Assembly: GCF_002443255.2 (NCBI RefSeq)
Contig: NW_019211455.1
Span: 35,369,472 to 35,433,471, forward strand
Length of the DNA stretch: 64,000 bases
Source of the DNA: Varroa destructor
Lineage: Eukaryota > Arthropoda > Arachnida > Mesostigmata > Varroidae
Reading direction: 5' to 3'
Part shown: positions 13,672 through 25,864 of the stretch, piece after piece
Layout of the letters: each line of letters begins with the position of its first letter
How positions within the stretch are numbered: the stretch's first letter is position 1
Program-made: the position numbers and the translations under genes
The notes under the pieces: model-generated
Databases searched by the model: none
Told to the model about the DNA's origin: nothing
The model's input: the letters and a program-made list of their open reading frames with translations, nothing else

Positions 13672-14658
13672 AATGATAAAGTGTGTTATTTTTGCGATTA
13701 CTATAATCCCATTTAAGCATAAAATATTTCTGTAATATCAACAATAGGTATTATTATTAATGTTATATTCTAATCGACACTGTCTAATTATATTATTCGA
13801 ACAGCTTCAGCTACTTGGTTGGGATACAGCAGTGTACGAAAGTAACCTGTACTATCTGGAAGAGTATTTGGACAATTTTGTTTTTAATAAATAATTTTGA
13901 TACGCGTCGTTATAGTTGGACAATCTTATATAGCATAAAAACAAGTTAAGCGTCACAAGCATCACACACACAACACAAGTATCACAAGCGATTATACGGT
14001 TTAGTCAAAAAATTTTAAATGTAAGAATGTAGACAGCTGCTGAATCTCTTGCGGCTTGTGAATTGAAAGGTGCCACTCGTTGTAAATAAACATGTGGACA
14101 TATATATAGCGATACATGTGTCTTTTTACTAACGATCTTTATCTAAAGACCGGTTATATAAACCTATCCGTTTTAAAGCGACAGAAAACAAAAATAAAAG
14201 ATTTGATGGAAATTGATAGCTATATTACTTTGTTATTAACATGCCCTGCCTCTTACTCCACTCAAGTGCCCAGCACGGCTTGTTCCAGAAGCTTTTTAAT
14301 GAATAAAAGACCCATTGTTCTGATTTATCTGTTTTTTAATTGTATTTGTGTCTTTTTGGCTCGTATTTTTTCAGTTTTTTGATATTTATATAAAGAAACA
14401 TGAGTTGGTTTCGTTAGTTAGTTTTCATCGTATCCTACTGATTTAAGTCTTATTAACTTACTATAACGATAACTAGAAGGTAATCGGACTGCACTTCAAC
14501 CGTACCTTAAACCACAGAAGTTTAAGTTAGCAAAGTACTAAGCTTAGATTTAAAATGCTCATAATACAAGTCTTTGGCTTAATATTTAAATAAAGATAAT
14601 CAGACAAGAAGAGCAACACTTTACATCACAAGTTACAAGGCACTAATTACTTTTGCTC

Positions 14659-14728
14659 AAATATGGCGCCATGGCAGATGTTTGTCTGCTGGGTTAAGTC
14701 CGTTCTTGCAGCGCCAGACGAACACATG
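14659..14728 (+). promoter_or_regulatory. Conserved upstream blocks of MED14 copy B
   Basis: These are the counterparts of the blocks upstream of copy A: AAATATGGCGCCAT (14659-14672) and CAGACGAACACATG (14715-14728). The ATG inside the first block opens a 53-codon frame running to 14824. The equivalent frame in copy A stops after four codons. Confidence 0.5.
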
Positions 14729-14825
14729 CGAGCAATATTGTCTGTAGACTCTGTTGCTGCTACGGCTAGAGGCTACCTTTGTTGGTTATACAGTCAAAGT
14801 TATTGTTGTTGTTATGAGTCTTAAA

Positions 14826-14931
14826 ATGGCGTTCTGTTGGCGGTCGGATACGATGTTAAGCGTTGGTGAGCGTCTTCGCCCAAAATGACTGCCTAGTTTT
14901 TTTCTATAGTGTAGTGCTGTGTGTAGTTCAG
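14826..14931 (+). other. MED14: Probable 5' leader exon of MED14 copy B, with uORF
   Basis: It aligns with 5206-5320 of copy A and contains an upstream ORF of the same length (20 codons, 14826-14888) ending in the same AAAATGA. About 40 of its 63 bases match copy A. The donor is TTCAG|GTGCGA. Unlike copy A, the overlapping downstream ATG (14885) meets a stop after three codons, so no N-terminal extension is possible here. The exon's 5' end is unknown. Confidence 0.5.
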
Positions 14932-16204
14932 GTGCGACGTATTACAGATGAGTCAGTGTGAAAAAGTGGCACAGAACGTTATGTTACCAGATATGCAAAA
15001 TGCTCAGAACCGTCTAACTAACGATACTGAAGTCAGTGTCTTGACGGAGAATCTGTTTAGATACACAAAAAGTACACTGCAATTTGTAAGAAATGGATAC
15101 ACCGTATGACTAGTCGAAGACGACCGACTTCTTCACACAGAGAAATTGGCCTTGGTCCTTACACCAGAAGACTCTACAAGCGCGGCACGCGCATATTCTA
15201 CTGTTAGAATTTGGCGCACACTTGTACGTTTACAGAAACCTGCTCAGCCTATAATAGATTGTGGAGTAGGGATTATAATATATTGTATTCCTATATATAG
15301 CTAATATCAATGACCACCTATTACGGAGTTTAATTCTCTAAGAGTGAACTTGAATGTTTTAGCATATTTGTATTTATGATACGCCATTATGACGGCGAGT
15401 GGACAAATCCACTAGCCTTTCCTATCAGTTTTAGCTTAAAATAACATTTGAATCGAACGAACAGCACGGGGACCTTAGTTTAATGAGTGGGTGACCCATA
15501 ATATTAAACAGGCAATTTAGCAATGAAGTCTAGTCTGCATAATAGAAGATTATTTTTCATAAAGATAATTTATATTCTAAAGGCTGTTTTTTCAGGCATG
15601 CCGTCCTCAAACTAAGTTTACACGCGAAAATCGGAAGAATCATTCCATTTTTATTATCAATTAAAAAAAGTGTTAAATAAGTGAAGCTGAGCATTTTTAA
15701 GCAACATATGCTACTCGAGCACATTTTAGTCTCCCAGCCTACGACAGTTATTGTTTAAAACTTTCGAACGGCATAGGGAGCACGTTCAACCGTTTACTAG
15801 AATAGGACCGACGTACGGTTTTAAGGTGTCCATTGTGGGCCCAAAAGTGCTTAGTCTGCTAAATTTGTCGAACAATTGTTTATGGCATTACCAATGACAA
15901 ATTCAGAAAAGGAACGCTTCTGAGAAAGAAAAATTGGTTTTTAAATTAAGCCAGTAAGAATAGGTGGTGGTAGTCGTTTTACCGTGGGATCGTTTTTATC
16001 ACGAATAGGTAACTTCAAGATGTGCTTATTGCCAGTAATTTATGATTCAAACTCTCAATTCAAGTCTGGTAACTGTTTAAATATAATATAAGTAAATAAA
16101 AAAAAAACTAACATTTGAATAGTTACCGAAGATAGCTAACCTATATTCATATAGAAAGAGCCCCACCGTAATGCTAAACCTAATCACTTGATATATTTTT
16201 CTAG
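14932..16204 (+). other. Intron 1 of MED14 copy B
   Basis: Inferred 1273-base intron ending at TTTTTCTAG|G just before the start codon. No repeat or exon was recognised. It lacks the two SINE-like copies present in intron 1 of copy A. Confidence 0.45.
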
Positions 16205-16205
16205 G

Positions 16206-19200
16206 ATGGATAAGGCAATAGCAATGGCAGGTGGGGGAGGTGCGCCGCCGAGCGGCGCTGGGGGTCCAGCAACCATTCCTCTCGGTCGACTGATCGATTT
16301 CGTTCTGCAGAAGACCTACCACGAATTGACTGTGTTAGCAGAACTGCTACCCCGCAAATCGGATATGGAACGTAAAATCGAGATTACGACTTTTACAAAC
16401 ACAACGCGACAGCTTTTTGTGCGTCTTCTAGCATTAGTGAAATGGGCAGCCAGTGCAGGAAAAGTGGAGAAATGCGCATCCATGGTCAATTTTTTAGACA
16501 AGCAGAGTCTGCTGTTCATTGAGGCCGCAGACATGTTTGCACTGCTTGCCAGAGATACCCTCGTACAGGCACGATTACCTAGTTTCCATATTCCATGCGC
16601 TGCCGAGATCTTGACTACAGGGACGTACTCGCGTTTGCCAACATGTATACGTGACAAAATTGTGCCACCCGATCCGATCTCTACAGAAGACAAGCGCTCA
16701 ACGCTTGAACGTCTCAATCGTATTATTCAGTATCGCCTCGTTTCTTCAGAGCTTCCTACGCAAATGAGCTCATTAGATATTAAACGCGGACGCGTCATAT
16801 TTCGTGTTGACAACGAGTTTGAAGTTAGCCTAACACTGATGGGGGACGGACCGCAAGTGCCGTGGAGGCTACTGTCTATCAACATCCTCGTCGAAGATAA
16901 GGACACCGGTGATTGTCGAGCATTGGTATGACTTTCCAATACATGTGTACACTTGATAAGAGTTAAAGTATTTTTTAGTTTAACTTCAGAGCTCTCTGAC
17001 TAGGCGGTGGCTTAAGCGGTAGATTGGCTGCTGATTCGAAACCGGCCGTACAACAGTAAAGCTACACAACCTCCAGAAGGACAAAGATAATAAAGAGCAT
17101 GAATAGATATTACAAAACAGTACTTCAGGAGCTCTTGAAATTATTTGACTTAATGTCACTACGCGGCGCTACGTAGCAAAGGTACCAAGGAACCTTGGTA
17201 CTAGGACTTAACTAGCCAGGATGCTATTATAATGTTTCCTTAAAAGGAGTATTCAAACTGTCAACACTGCTCGAGTGTACATAAATTCTACTAATACTAT
17301 TTTTGTGGGTATATTTTTACTGTCGCAGGTTCATCCTTTGCAAGTAAACTATATCCATCAGCTGGTGCAGTCACGCCTAGTGGATCATTCGAAACCACTC
17401 CACGAACTATTTGAATGTCTTCATTTCTTCTGCCTCAGTTTGCAACTCGAAGTGTTACATTCACAAATTTTGCGTCTGTGTCGCGAACGATTAGGTGATT
17501 CCGTTCGTATTGAAGAGTACGTGCCAGGTAGCTCCCTCCGGTTACATTTCTGGCGTGAGCATATCTCTTTGCTCGACCACCGGCCGTTCGTACTCATGGT
17601 GCATGTTGACGCAGAGCAGCCGTGTAAGCCTTTGCAGGTGTCGCACTCGCCGGAAATTACCGAAAAAGCGGAGCAGGTTTGGGTCGAACCGTGTATTCGA
17701 TCAGAGTTCCTTTCGATCGAGAAATTGCTCATTCAAACGATACACATTCGATCACGTCAAAAGCTCGCTTATTTGAAGGACACTTATCTGAAGGAATTGC
17801 TGCCAGCAGATGTTGAATGCACCCTTTCGGGAAGTCCACCGTTGTTGCAATTACCTGTAGTGCATCCCTGTCCTTCGTCAGAGCATCTTGTTCTAACTGT
17901 GGACACACATACCGGGTATATAATGGCGTTTGTGCCACAGTACGAGCCGCCTATGGTTACCGAATTGCAGGACACTATCAACAACCTTGTTAAGGAGGCG
18001 CAACCTGCACTTAGAGCTCGCCTAACTTCAGCGATCCTCAGTCTTAAATTTTGGATGACGTTAAAGCGGTGCAAAAAAACCGTACAACATTTACCAGTTC
18101 TGGCCATGGACACAAACCCCTTTGTACAGGCACCGGAGGAGCACCGTATCAATCTACTGGGCAAGTACTCGCTGTTCGTCAAACTTTGCAAACATGCCCA
18201 CTACTACGTCATCATCGACCTCCAAGCCGAGAAACCGTCAGATAGCATTGAGTTCCACTATTACCTCATGAGCGTCACAAGTGAGTTATTAACAAGAATA
18301 CGTTCTCTTACACCCCCAATATAATAATAATTTAATAAAATAATAAAAAGCCTATACTGAATAGAATAAAAAAATTTCTTTGGTGCGTTTGAAGTTTGCA
18401 GTAGTGATATATCGAGATCAAATTAGCTTCAAATCAGTGTTCATGCTTGGTTTAATAGGTGTACCCCAAAAATGGGTTTCCGCTGACGAAACAACTGGAT
18501 AAGAAAAAAAACACTTATTAAGAGTGGTTATTTTAACTTTTATTGTTTTTATATTACATTGATTTTTATTTTCAAGATGCTAAGGTCGTCACTATTTTGG
18601 CTCCATTACAGGTGACAATCGTCTGAGTAGCTTCTACGAACTGGACGCCCATTCAATCGTACACGGTCCGTGCACTGATGTAGATATCATGACGTCATCA
18701 ACTTCAGTTATAGGCTTGTCGAGTTCGATTCATAACAGTTCATCAAATGCACTTAAGCGACCTTTGAATTCACAGGAGAAGACTGTTTTAATGAAGAAGC
18801 CGAGGTACTCAGGTTATTTTTTCAGCGATGTCGCACATATTGTAGCCTTCTGCGATGATCGCTTACCGTTTTGTTCTCTCACTCGCGAACTAGAATCGCG
18901 AGGCATCTGTCATCGAGGTTTGCAGATAGAAGGTGCTCAAACGAATTTTTGCGTGAACATCGTACAAATGCCGCCAACCAAAGAAAATGGACTGTCGGAG
19001 GAGGTTGCTGAGGAGCTTCGTCATTCCCTTTTAAGTTGTACCTTTCGTCTTCAGGTCAAGGGTATTAAGGCGTGGCTATGCGAGCTGGTTTTTCACGACT
19101 GCCCGTTAACTACAAGCAACGTTCGCGAACGAGGTGCCACCAGACCTGTCTATTTTATGTACGATTTTTCCCAGAATAATATGGCGGCCGTTGTTGACGA

Positions 19201-21283
19201 ATGGTTGGCTGATTGGGCTGTTGTGTGCAAACTCTATGGAGTAGTGGCAAGGTACGCAAGTGATATGAAGAAACCGAAGCATGCCGCATTACTCGAGATG
19301 TCTGAGGTACGATCATATACTTACACAAGGTTAACACTGGCATACGGACCTGAAAAAAACGATACGGTTACCATTTCGTGGCGGGCAGTCGAGCGGCGTT
19401 TTCAACTCGTTTTTGGCGTAGTGGGCCCATCGGCTAGCGCGACAAATCCGCATGCCACTATCGCACATCAATTATCATATGATTTCAACCAGCATGAAAG
19501 TGTCATCCAGTTGCTACAAGCCCTTCGAGATACGTACCGGCCACTGTTGTCACTTTCACGTCTACCATCGACTCCGCAGCTGGGTGTCATAAACTCGCGG
19601 CCAACGGTCCCTGTCCAAACCTTCGTGATTATCCCCCAATCATCGACTTGCTTCAAGCTGATTTACCGGGGGAATTATTGCCTGGAGGTGCAGTGTCGCA
19701 AGGGCGACGGGTGCGTTATCATCCGTGACGGTGCGTTCAGCCATTTCGACAAGGGCCGGCACGTCGAGGAGTTTGTGCCGATACCGGGACTGCGGGCCTT
19801 CCTGGGCAAATTTACGGGCGGATGCGAGGCGCCTCACGATCCGGACAACCCCGTTTCACCGTTGGCATTAGAAAGTGTCGACGCATTTTTATCTCCATCA
19901 CAGGCAAAAGGCGCTGCCAGCTCGCCTGCGAGTAATCGCTCAGCAACTACAGACAACGCCCTTCGTTTCCCACAGCACCATCCAATGACACCTCCATCGA
20001 ATCCACATACCCCTGCTTCGCCTCATCCGTCAATGCTGCACTCAAATTATACCGCCTCGCCCAATCCGTCCTTTGTACATACTCCGTCCAACATACCGCC
20101 CAGTAGTCCACTGGCGCCTCCACCATCATCGCCATACCCCGTAAATTCACCACATATGACATCACCGTCACCGTCACCCGCACAGCAGCCGCCCTCGCAA
20201 CAGAGTTTTGCCACAGCCACTGCTGCAAACGATCCCACCTCACCAGCATTCCCATTGTTGTCTGCTTCCCCTGCCAATACATGGCCATCATCCCCGGCTC
20301 CACCTCGTCCGTCACCACGACCATTTCAACCGTCGCCGGGGGGACCATCACCTGCACAGCCGCCGAGTGTTGAGGTGCGCCAACCACCTGTGATGTCCCG
20401 CATGGCACCCCCACATCCAGGAAATTGGGCAGCAGCTATGCCGATTGTACTTACACATGAGAAGCTAGATCAGTTATGTACTCCTACTGCACCAGGCCTT
20501 TCACCGATAGAGCGTTTCCTAGGTTGTGCATTCATGCGCAACTTCATTCAACGTCACGTAGAAACCGCACAGGGAAGAGCACCAATAGGGTTAATTCCCG
20601 ACTCTGGCATTGTGACATTCCGGCTCGAGCCCCTTGTCTATCGGGTGTCCCTGAATCCAGCAACAATGCAATCGCTACACGTGAAAATCTCACCTGTTGA
20701 TCCCAACAAAGAACAGCTATTTACAGTTGATGAAATTCAAGTTGTGGAACGCTACTTCGACGCGAAAGTTGCATCCATTCCCTACAAGCCTAACGCGTTT
20801 ATATCATTCTATCGGTTGATGGGCTGCACGCAGCGAATTCTTCGCGACTTCATTCAGCTCATGAGACTTGAGTTATGTCCTCCACAAACGCCAATGTTCC
20901 GCTGGAACTTCCAACTATGTCTCACAATTCCACCAGCCGTGCCGCAAATCGTTCCGCCTGGCATGACTTCAATGGTAATCCAGAGTAATAAGATGCTCTT
21001 TTTTATGCAGTTGTCGCCGACACGTTCTCAGAGCGACCCTCCAAGCGGCCAAATAAGTTTACCGGGTCAACCGACAATAGTTGTACCGTTAGTATACGAT
21101 TTTCAGATGAATTCAATAAGCATTGCTAATCGTCGAAGCAATGGAGAATTGAGTGGACAGACTCTTCAAGCAATGAATATAATAGCGCAAATTCTCAGAC
21201 AAGGCCCTGAATATCAGAACAATGGTGAATGCACTATTTTCGCCTCAATACGTGACGTGCTTACGCAGCTCATTGTTAGTTAG
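16206..21283 (+). CDS. MED14: Mediator complex subunit 14, tandem copy B
   Basis: Second full copy of the Mediator backbone subunit. Coding exons are 16206-16925, 17329-18280 and 18612-21283, with introns of 403 and 331 bases. Splice positions and phases are identical to copy A, and the middle exon is exactly 952 bases in both. The product is 1447 aa. The first ATG (16206) lies one base inside the exon; the second (16224) equals the start of copy A, so the N-terminus is MDKAIA plus the shared sequence. The first two exons are well over 90% identical in protein to copy A. The largest differences are near the C-terminus, where B reads [12 protein letters not shown] against [12 protein letters not shown] in A and lacks one residue. 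The frame is intact and AATAAA follows the stop by about 23 bases. Whether both copies are expressed cannot be told from sequence. Confidence 0.95.
17000..17090 (+). mobile_element. tRNA-like (SINE) remnant in intron 2 of copy B
   Basis: TGGCTTAAGCGGTAGA (17008-17023) resembles RNA polymerase III box A, and GATTCGAAACC (17033-17043) resembles box B. Box spacing is shorter than in a true tRNA gene, and no acceptor stem pairs. A diverged counterpart sits in the same intron of copy A. Confidence 0.4.
17182..17201. repeat. Perfect 9-base inverted repeat in intron 2 of copy B
   Basis: GTACCAAGG and CCTTGGTAC flank a two-base AA gap. I saw no counterpart in intron 2 of copy A. Confidence 0.8.
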
Positions 21284-21305
21284 CGGATGTGTAACAGCTA
21301 AGGTT

Positions 21306-21311
21306 AATAAA
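21306..21311 (+). terminator. Candidate poly(A) signal, MED14 copy B
   Basis: AATAAA about 23 bases after the stop codon. This position would give a very short 3' untranslated region. Another AATAAA occurs near 21433. Confidence 0.45.
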
Positions 21312-24300
21312 GAATAATAATTAAAACTGTATTGCCGGATCAAAGTGGTTACAGGTCCATATGTACAACAAGCCGCACACTTTGTTCATATTAGTTCACA
21401 TATATAATGGATTGCTCAGTGATTCACACTGGCAATAAAAAAGATTAAATGAAATACTAATGTCATAGTATGACAGCATATCAAAATAAATAGAAGTGAG
21501 AATAACTGCTCGGATTACGAAGGTCGATTCTCAGTAATAAGAGTATCACAAAATTATCGATAGATTCTGTGTAAGAAGAAGTGGCTGGTTTGCCCCGGTT
21601 TCGATTGAACTTTAAAGGAACTCAGCTACATAAGTATATGTAGCTCGTGCATGATGCGAAAGGATCGGAGTGCTCGTTATTTGCTCGGCAAACTTTGTCG
21701 TTTTTGTGTTCACGGTGTTCTTCCTTCTTTGTGTGAATATAACTCCTCTTCGTAAGAAAAAAATGTATACAAGAAAAATGAATTGATAAATTACTAACGA
21801 AGCACACTTTGTTGTATTTTCTATTTGCCTAACTATTATATATATGCTTCAAAGAACAAAACTGTGCCTCTTTTACAAAGGTAGATTAGCCAGCTGGTCA
21901 CTACTACACGTTTTGTGTACTATTGGATTATACTAAACTAAAACAAATGAGCATTAATAAATAGAAAATACTTTTCTTTACGAAGTTAGAGATATATATG
22001 AATGGAAAGTTAAAAATCAAAACAACACTAAATAATACCAATACCCTGTACTAGCGAAGCAGGTTGGTTAGAAGTAACAGTTACTCAGTTTTGCAAACAA
22101 CAAATACAGCATATTGGATTGGAAAATTGCAGGAGGTACCTTGTGACATGATCTACAAAGATTCCAACGATTTTATGACTCGATAAGGGTTGAAAAGGTA
22201 TGGGTGGAGTTGATACGTTAGTTGCGTACACGTAGAAAGGCTTCAAACTTCTAAGAACGCCAAAAGTACGCAAAATACGGTAAGCTTTACATATATATCC
22301 TGCAAAGCAGTCGCTGAAGACCTGATAGTTCTATTAGTAACTTTTAACATAGATGTTTTACCTTTTTTCCGGATTAACACCAAGCTGATTTTCTGTAGAA
22401 TGTGTTTCAATAATAACCTAAAACTAGGCATGTTGCCTCATGTTAGCCACCACTGACATGTTCATTTTGACCGACGTCTCATATTTTGTGATAACTGCAC
22501 AACCTCCTATCCTTTACTTCTACGCGTGCAAGATGTCAAAAATAAAGTAGTAGTGCTATGTAACAACTTCGAAAGCTATTAACAGATGCGGTCAAAAGTG
22601 TGCTTATAGTTCGATCTAATAACAATTGTGACAAACCTCCAATTCCTTACCTTGAGGAGGAGGTGTCAGCTGGCAATCAATGTATAGTTTTCTGACCATC
22701 TGGATTGAAAGACTGTTCTGGTATTTTTCTCAACAGCAAAGTTCGCTACAATACAGGCAGGTCTATATACGAAAAAACTTTCTTATATAGAAATAGAAAT
22801 TAGAGCAAACTGTCGCTAGAATCACTGTATAACGTACCAAAAACATATGGCCACTAACAGTGTAACAACGTATGACAATAGACAACTCATCAGCTTCAAC
22901 ATAAGCTCATCAAGCTCATCAGGTTTCGACATAAATTTTATATATTTACATATGTACATCGCCAGCAATGTCGGTGACAATTTCGTTTTTAGGAAGCAGT
23001 GTCTGGGACGAAGTCAGACCATTACATAATTCTTTTAACTTGTCTGCGGTCAAGCTTGGGTTGCCGCAGTTATGTTTTCTGAGGTAATAGTACTTCAGGT
23101 ATTCAAACATTGGAATCTTTAATCCTGAGATAATGCAAGGCCACCAAATTTCCTTTTTTGGCAACGCTCATAATTGATTTATATTATCAAAGGCACATGA
23201 ACAATTGTCGCAAAAAATGCTTTTGATGATTCTGGACAACAGACATACGTTATTATTTTCGTTAAAGAAGTAACGGCTTGCTGCATTAGTTCGTAAAAGA
23301 TCAAACTATAAGTGATAGTGTCGCAATACTGCTACAACATACCGCGGTATACATAAAATATAATAGTGATATACTATAGCTTTGACGCGGGAACTTGCTT
23401 GCGGGTGATTGCTGGTTTGAGCTTCACCATTGGCATTAAGCTAAATAAATAAAAAAAACTGACTGCTACAGAATATACCTGGTCAAAACCGTCTTTATCG
23501 CAAACATATAGAAGTGCACTTTAGTGTGATGTACAGAACAACAATGTCATATCTCTGGTATGTCGAGAAGCTAAAGAATAAGCTGGCTTCTCCTCACTCA
23601 GCACATGTACCGTGAGCGCTGCAAAAAACTTACTTCGTTGGATCCGTCTTTTGACAGGCAAAGGCTTTGGCGCTGTCGATGGCAGTGTTTAAGATTCTGC
23701 GACAATTTGCTTGTACTTCATGTTAGAGCCCACACTCGTTTAGCAAAAAGTACTGGTGCGACGCCGAGACCATGGCATTTCATTTTAAAATAGTTTGCGC
23801 CTGTTGGCGCCTTGTTATCTAACCTTCACCGATGCACTCAAAACAGGGCTTTTCACACACCTTGGCCTGTCATTTAAGCATGACACTCAAACGTCCCATT
23901 ATTAATGGTGGCGAATAACTGCTGCTCTTCGCTTCGGTGCGCACGCAGATTCAAGGTGCAACGGTGATGAACATGGGAAACCGTTATGGAGCTGTCGTAA
24001 TGAAATTGGACCTTGCCTTCCGCGGCCATATCTTCCAATCCTCGTTTCACCCAATATTATTTCCCTTTAATTGCTTACGAACTTAGCTGGCACCTTACTA
24101 AGCTTCTCTACTTTGTTTTTATCTCGCTCATCCGCCATCATATCGCTACCATCAAATTACAACAGATTAGTTCGACTGCCATCGGAAGGCACCAATGAGT
24201 TGTTAAATTATTATAACCCTTTATTTCATTCACATATAGCTTTTCATTCCTAATGTATAATTTTTAAACTGATAAATGATATTAGTTTGTAGAACCTACA

Positions 24301-25654
24301 CTATAGAACGACTGTTTTATACAAAATCGTTGTTTCGCACAGCGTATTACCTTTAATGTTATGTTGTTCAGATGAATGCCCAACCTTTTTAGAAACACAG
24401 AATGAAACAATCTTCGATAACTTCTACATGAAACGAGTGTCATTGCTAAAGCATTTCTTTCTGGGTAAGCTCTCTCTATCCTACAGACTTTGCTTTCAGA
24501 TACCTCCGGAAGTTAACAGCAGCGGCACCCCCGAAGGACTGTGTTCATCAGAATTCTGCTTCAGGATGTCCAACGCGCGATAGCAAGTGGCCGCTTTGTT
24601 GGCACCATATACGTGCCCTACTGAAGGCACTCAACATTTTCTAGCTGCGGCTGTAGCTAGAACACGACCTGGTTATGAATTCGCCTAGTTTCGACATGAA
24701 ATTCACGAACTTCGTTATTAAAACCGCTTAACAGGGCTTTCACGCTGCTCACATTTATTCTTAGCTAATGTGATATTTCGGTATTTTCTGTATATAACTG
24801 CGAAATAGCGCTCACGTTTTTTGCAAGTAGAACGTATTTTTTAGCCAAATGCTTACGTATTTATTTACTGCACGAGGTCATCATTACGTATTAATAGATA
24901 ACATCGTTCCAAATAAAAGTGAATGATTTGTCTAGTCGTTACATTGATTAATCATGCACACCACTTCTCCCTTAGTGATATACTGCGTCGTTTGACGTTC
25001 TTGCTTTTACACCAATTAGGCTAAAACAATCATACATCTGGTCCTACTATGTACACGTACGATTTCGAGATTTGGGAAAGAGTAAACATACCGGAAGTTT
25101 TCATAGCAGTAACTGGTACTTTTAACTAAAAAAACTCCGTAACTAATATTCTTCATATAAGAGGGTAGGAAAAAGAGAGCTTATAGTTGGCAAAAGAATA
25201 ATCTTATGTTTACCAACAGATTTCGACAAAAAAATATAGTGTGTATACAGTTGAAATGTATACTTAATTTGCCTTAATTTACGCATTTTCTAACTAGAAG
25301 CGAATCCCCTTGAAAACGCTGGAGATCCAATTTTATGGCTAGGTATTTATAAATTAGCTTATCGTAGTACGCATTAGCTTGATGATAACCGTGGGTCAAA
25401 TTCGTTATCCCATACGTTAAAGACGATCCACGCCAACCAAAATCGTGGCACGGAACCGTGAACAAGAGCGTCTGCTATAAATTTTACCTGATGGCAAGGA
25501 GACTATCCGTATTTCTGGGGAAAGCGGTATCCGAAAACAACATGGAATTAGAAGTGGGAATTCGACTGAAACCATAAGATCCTACTTGCCGATACTAAAG
25601 CTTAAGTATTCTTCGGCAATTTATCTTATTTATCTATTTAAAAATGTATTAATG
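21312..25654. other. Intergenic, no gene recognised
   Basis: No exon can be supported. The stretch 23600-24680 is GC-richer than its surroundings and keeps short codon-like runs on the - strand broken by stops, which may be an old pseudogene or repeat I cannot name. Near 23390-23455 a short stretch ends in an A-rich tail and could be another SINE remnant. Confidence 0.45.
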
Positions 25655-25828
25655 TTTGTTGACTTAAAAGCTTCCTTCGACTTCACCTTAAGTTTCCCCG
25701 CCGTAGTCGGCCTTCCCACGAACGTGCTTAGCTCAATAGCAGCAATACTGGAGGAAAGCCGGGTTATAATCCATAATGGGGTCTTGGAGCTGCAAAGATC
25801 CTCCCTGACTACTTGGAATACTACCTGA
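25655..25828 (+). pseudogene. Non-LTR retrotransposon reverse transcriptase fragment
   Basis: The frame reads FVDLKASFDF followed by GLPTNVLSSIAAILEES. This matches motif A of LINE reverse transcriptases (F-x-D-L-K-x-A-F-D) and the G-[VL]-P region after it. The catalytic FADD box and the rest of the protein are absent. A TTGA repeat at 25847-25864 follows, like the short-repeat 3' tails of some LINE clades. It is a decayed, internally deleted copy. Confidence 0.5.
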
Positions 25829-25846
25829 CAAAGATGAATAAATGAG

Positions 25847-25864
25847 TTTGATTGATTGATTGAT
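25847..25864 (+). repeat. (TTGA)n tail
   Basis: Four TTGA-type units directly after the LINE-like fragment, read as the element's 3' tail. Confidence 0.7.

Larger units (their letters stand above)
12381..14658. other. Spacer between the MED14 copies
   Basis: About 2.3 kb of AT-rich DNA holding the 3' untranslated region of copy A and the upstream DNA of copy B. No coding exon was recognised; the open frame at 14116-14382 has no recognisable features. AATAAA at 12721-12726 is the first obvious poly(A) signal after copy A. A 12-base dyad lies at 13646-13671. Confidence 0.55.

Noticed and set aside
23390..23455. Possible fourth SINE with an A-rich tail
   Set aside because: Only a weak box B-like GGTTTGAGCTTC and a tail are visible; no body shared with the other copies.
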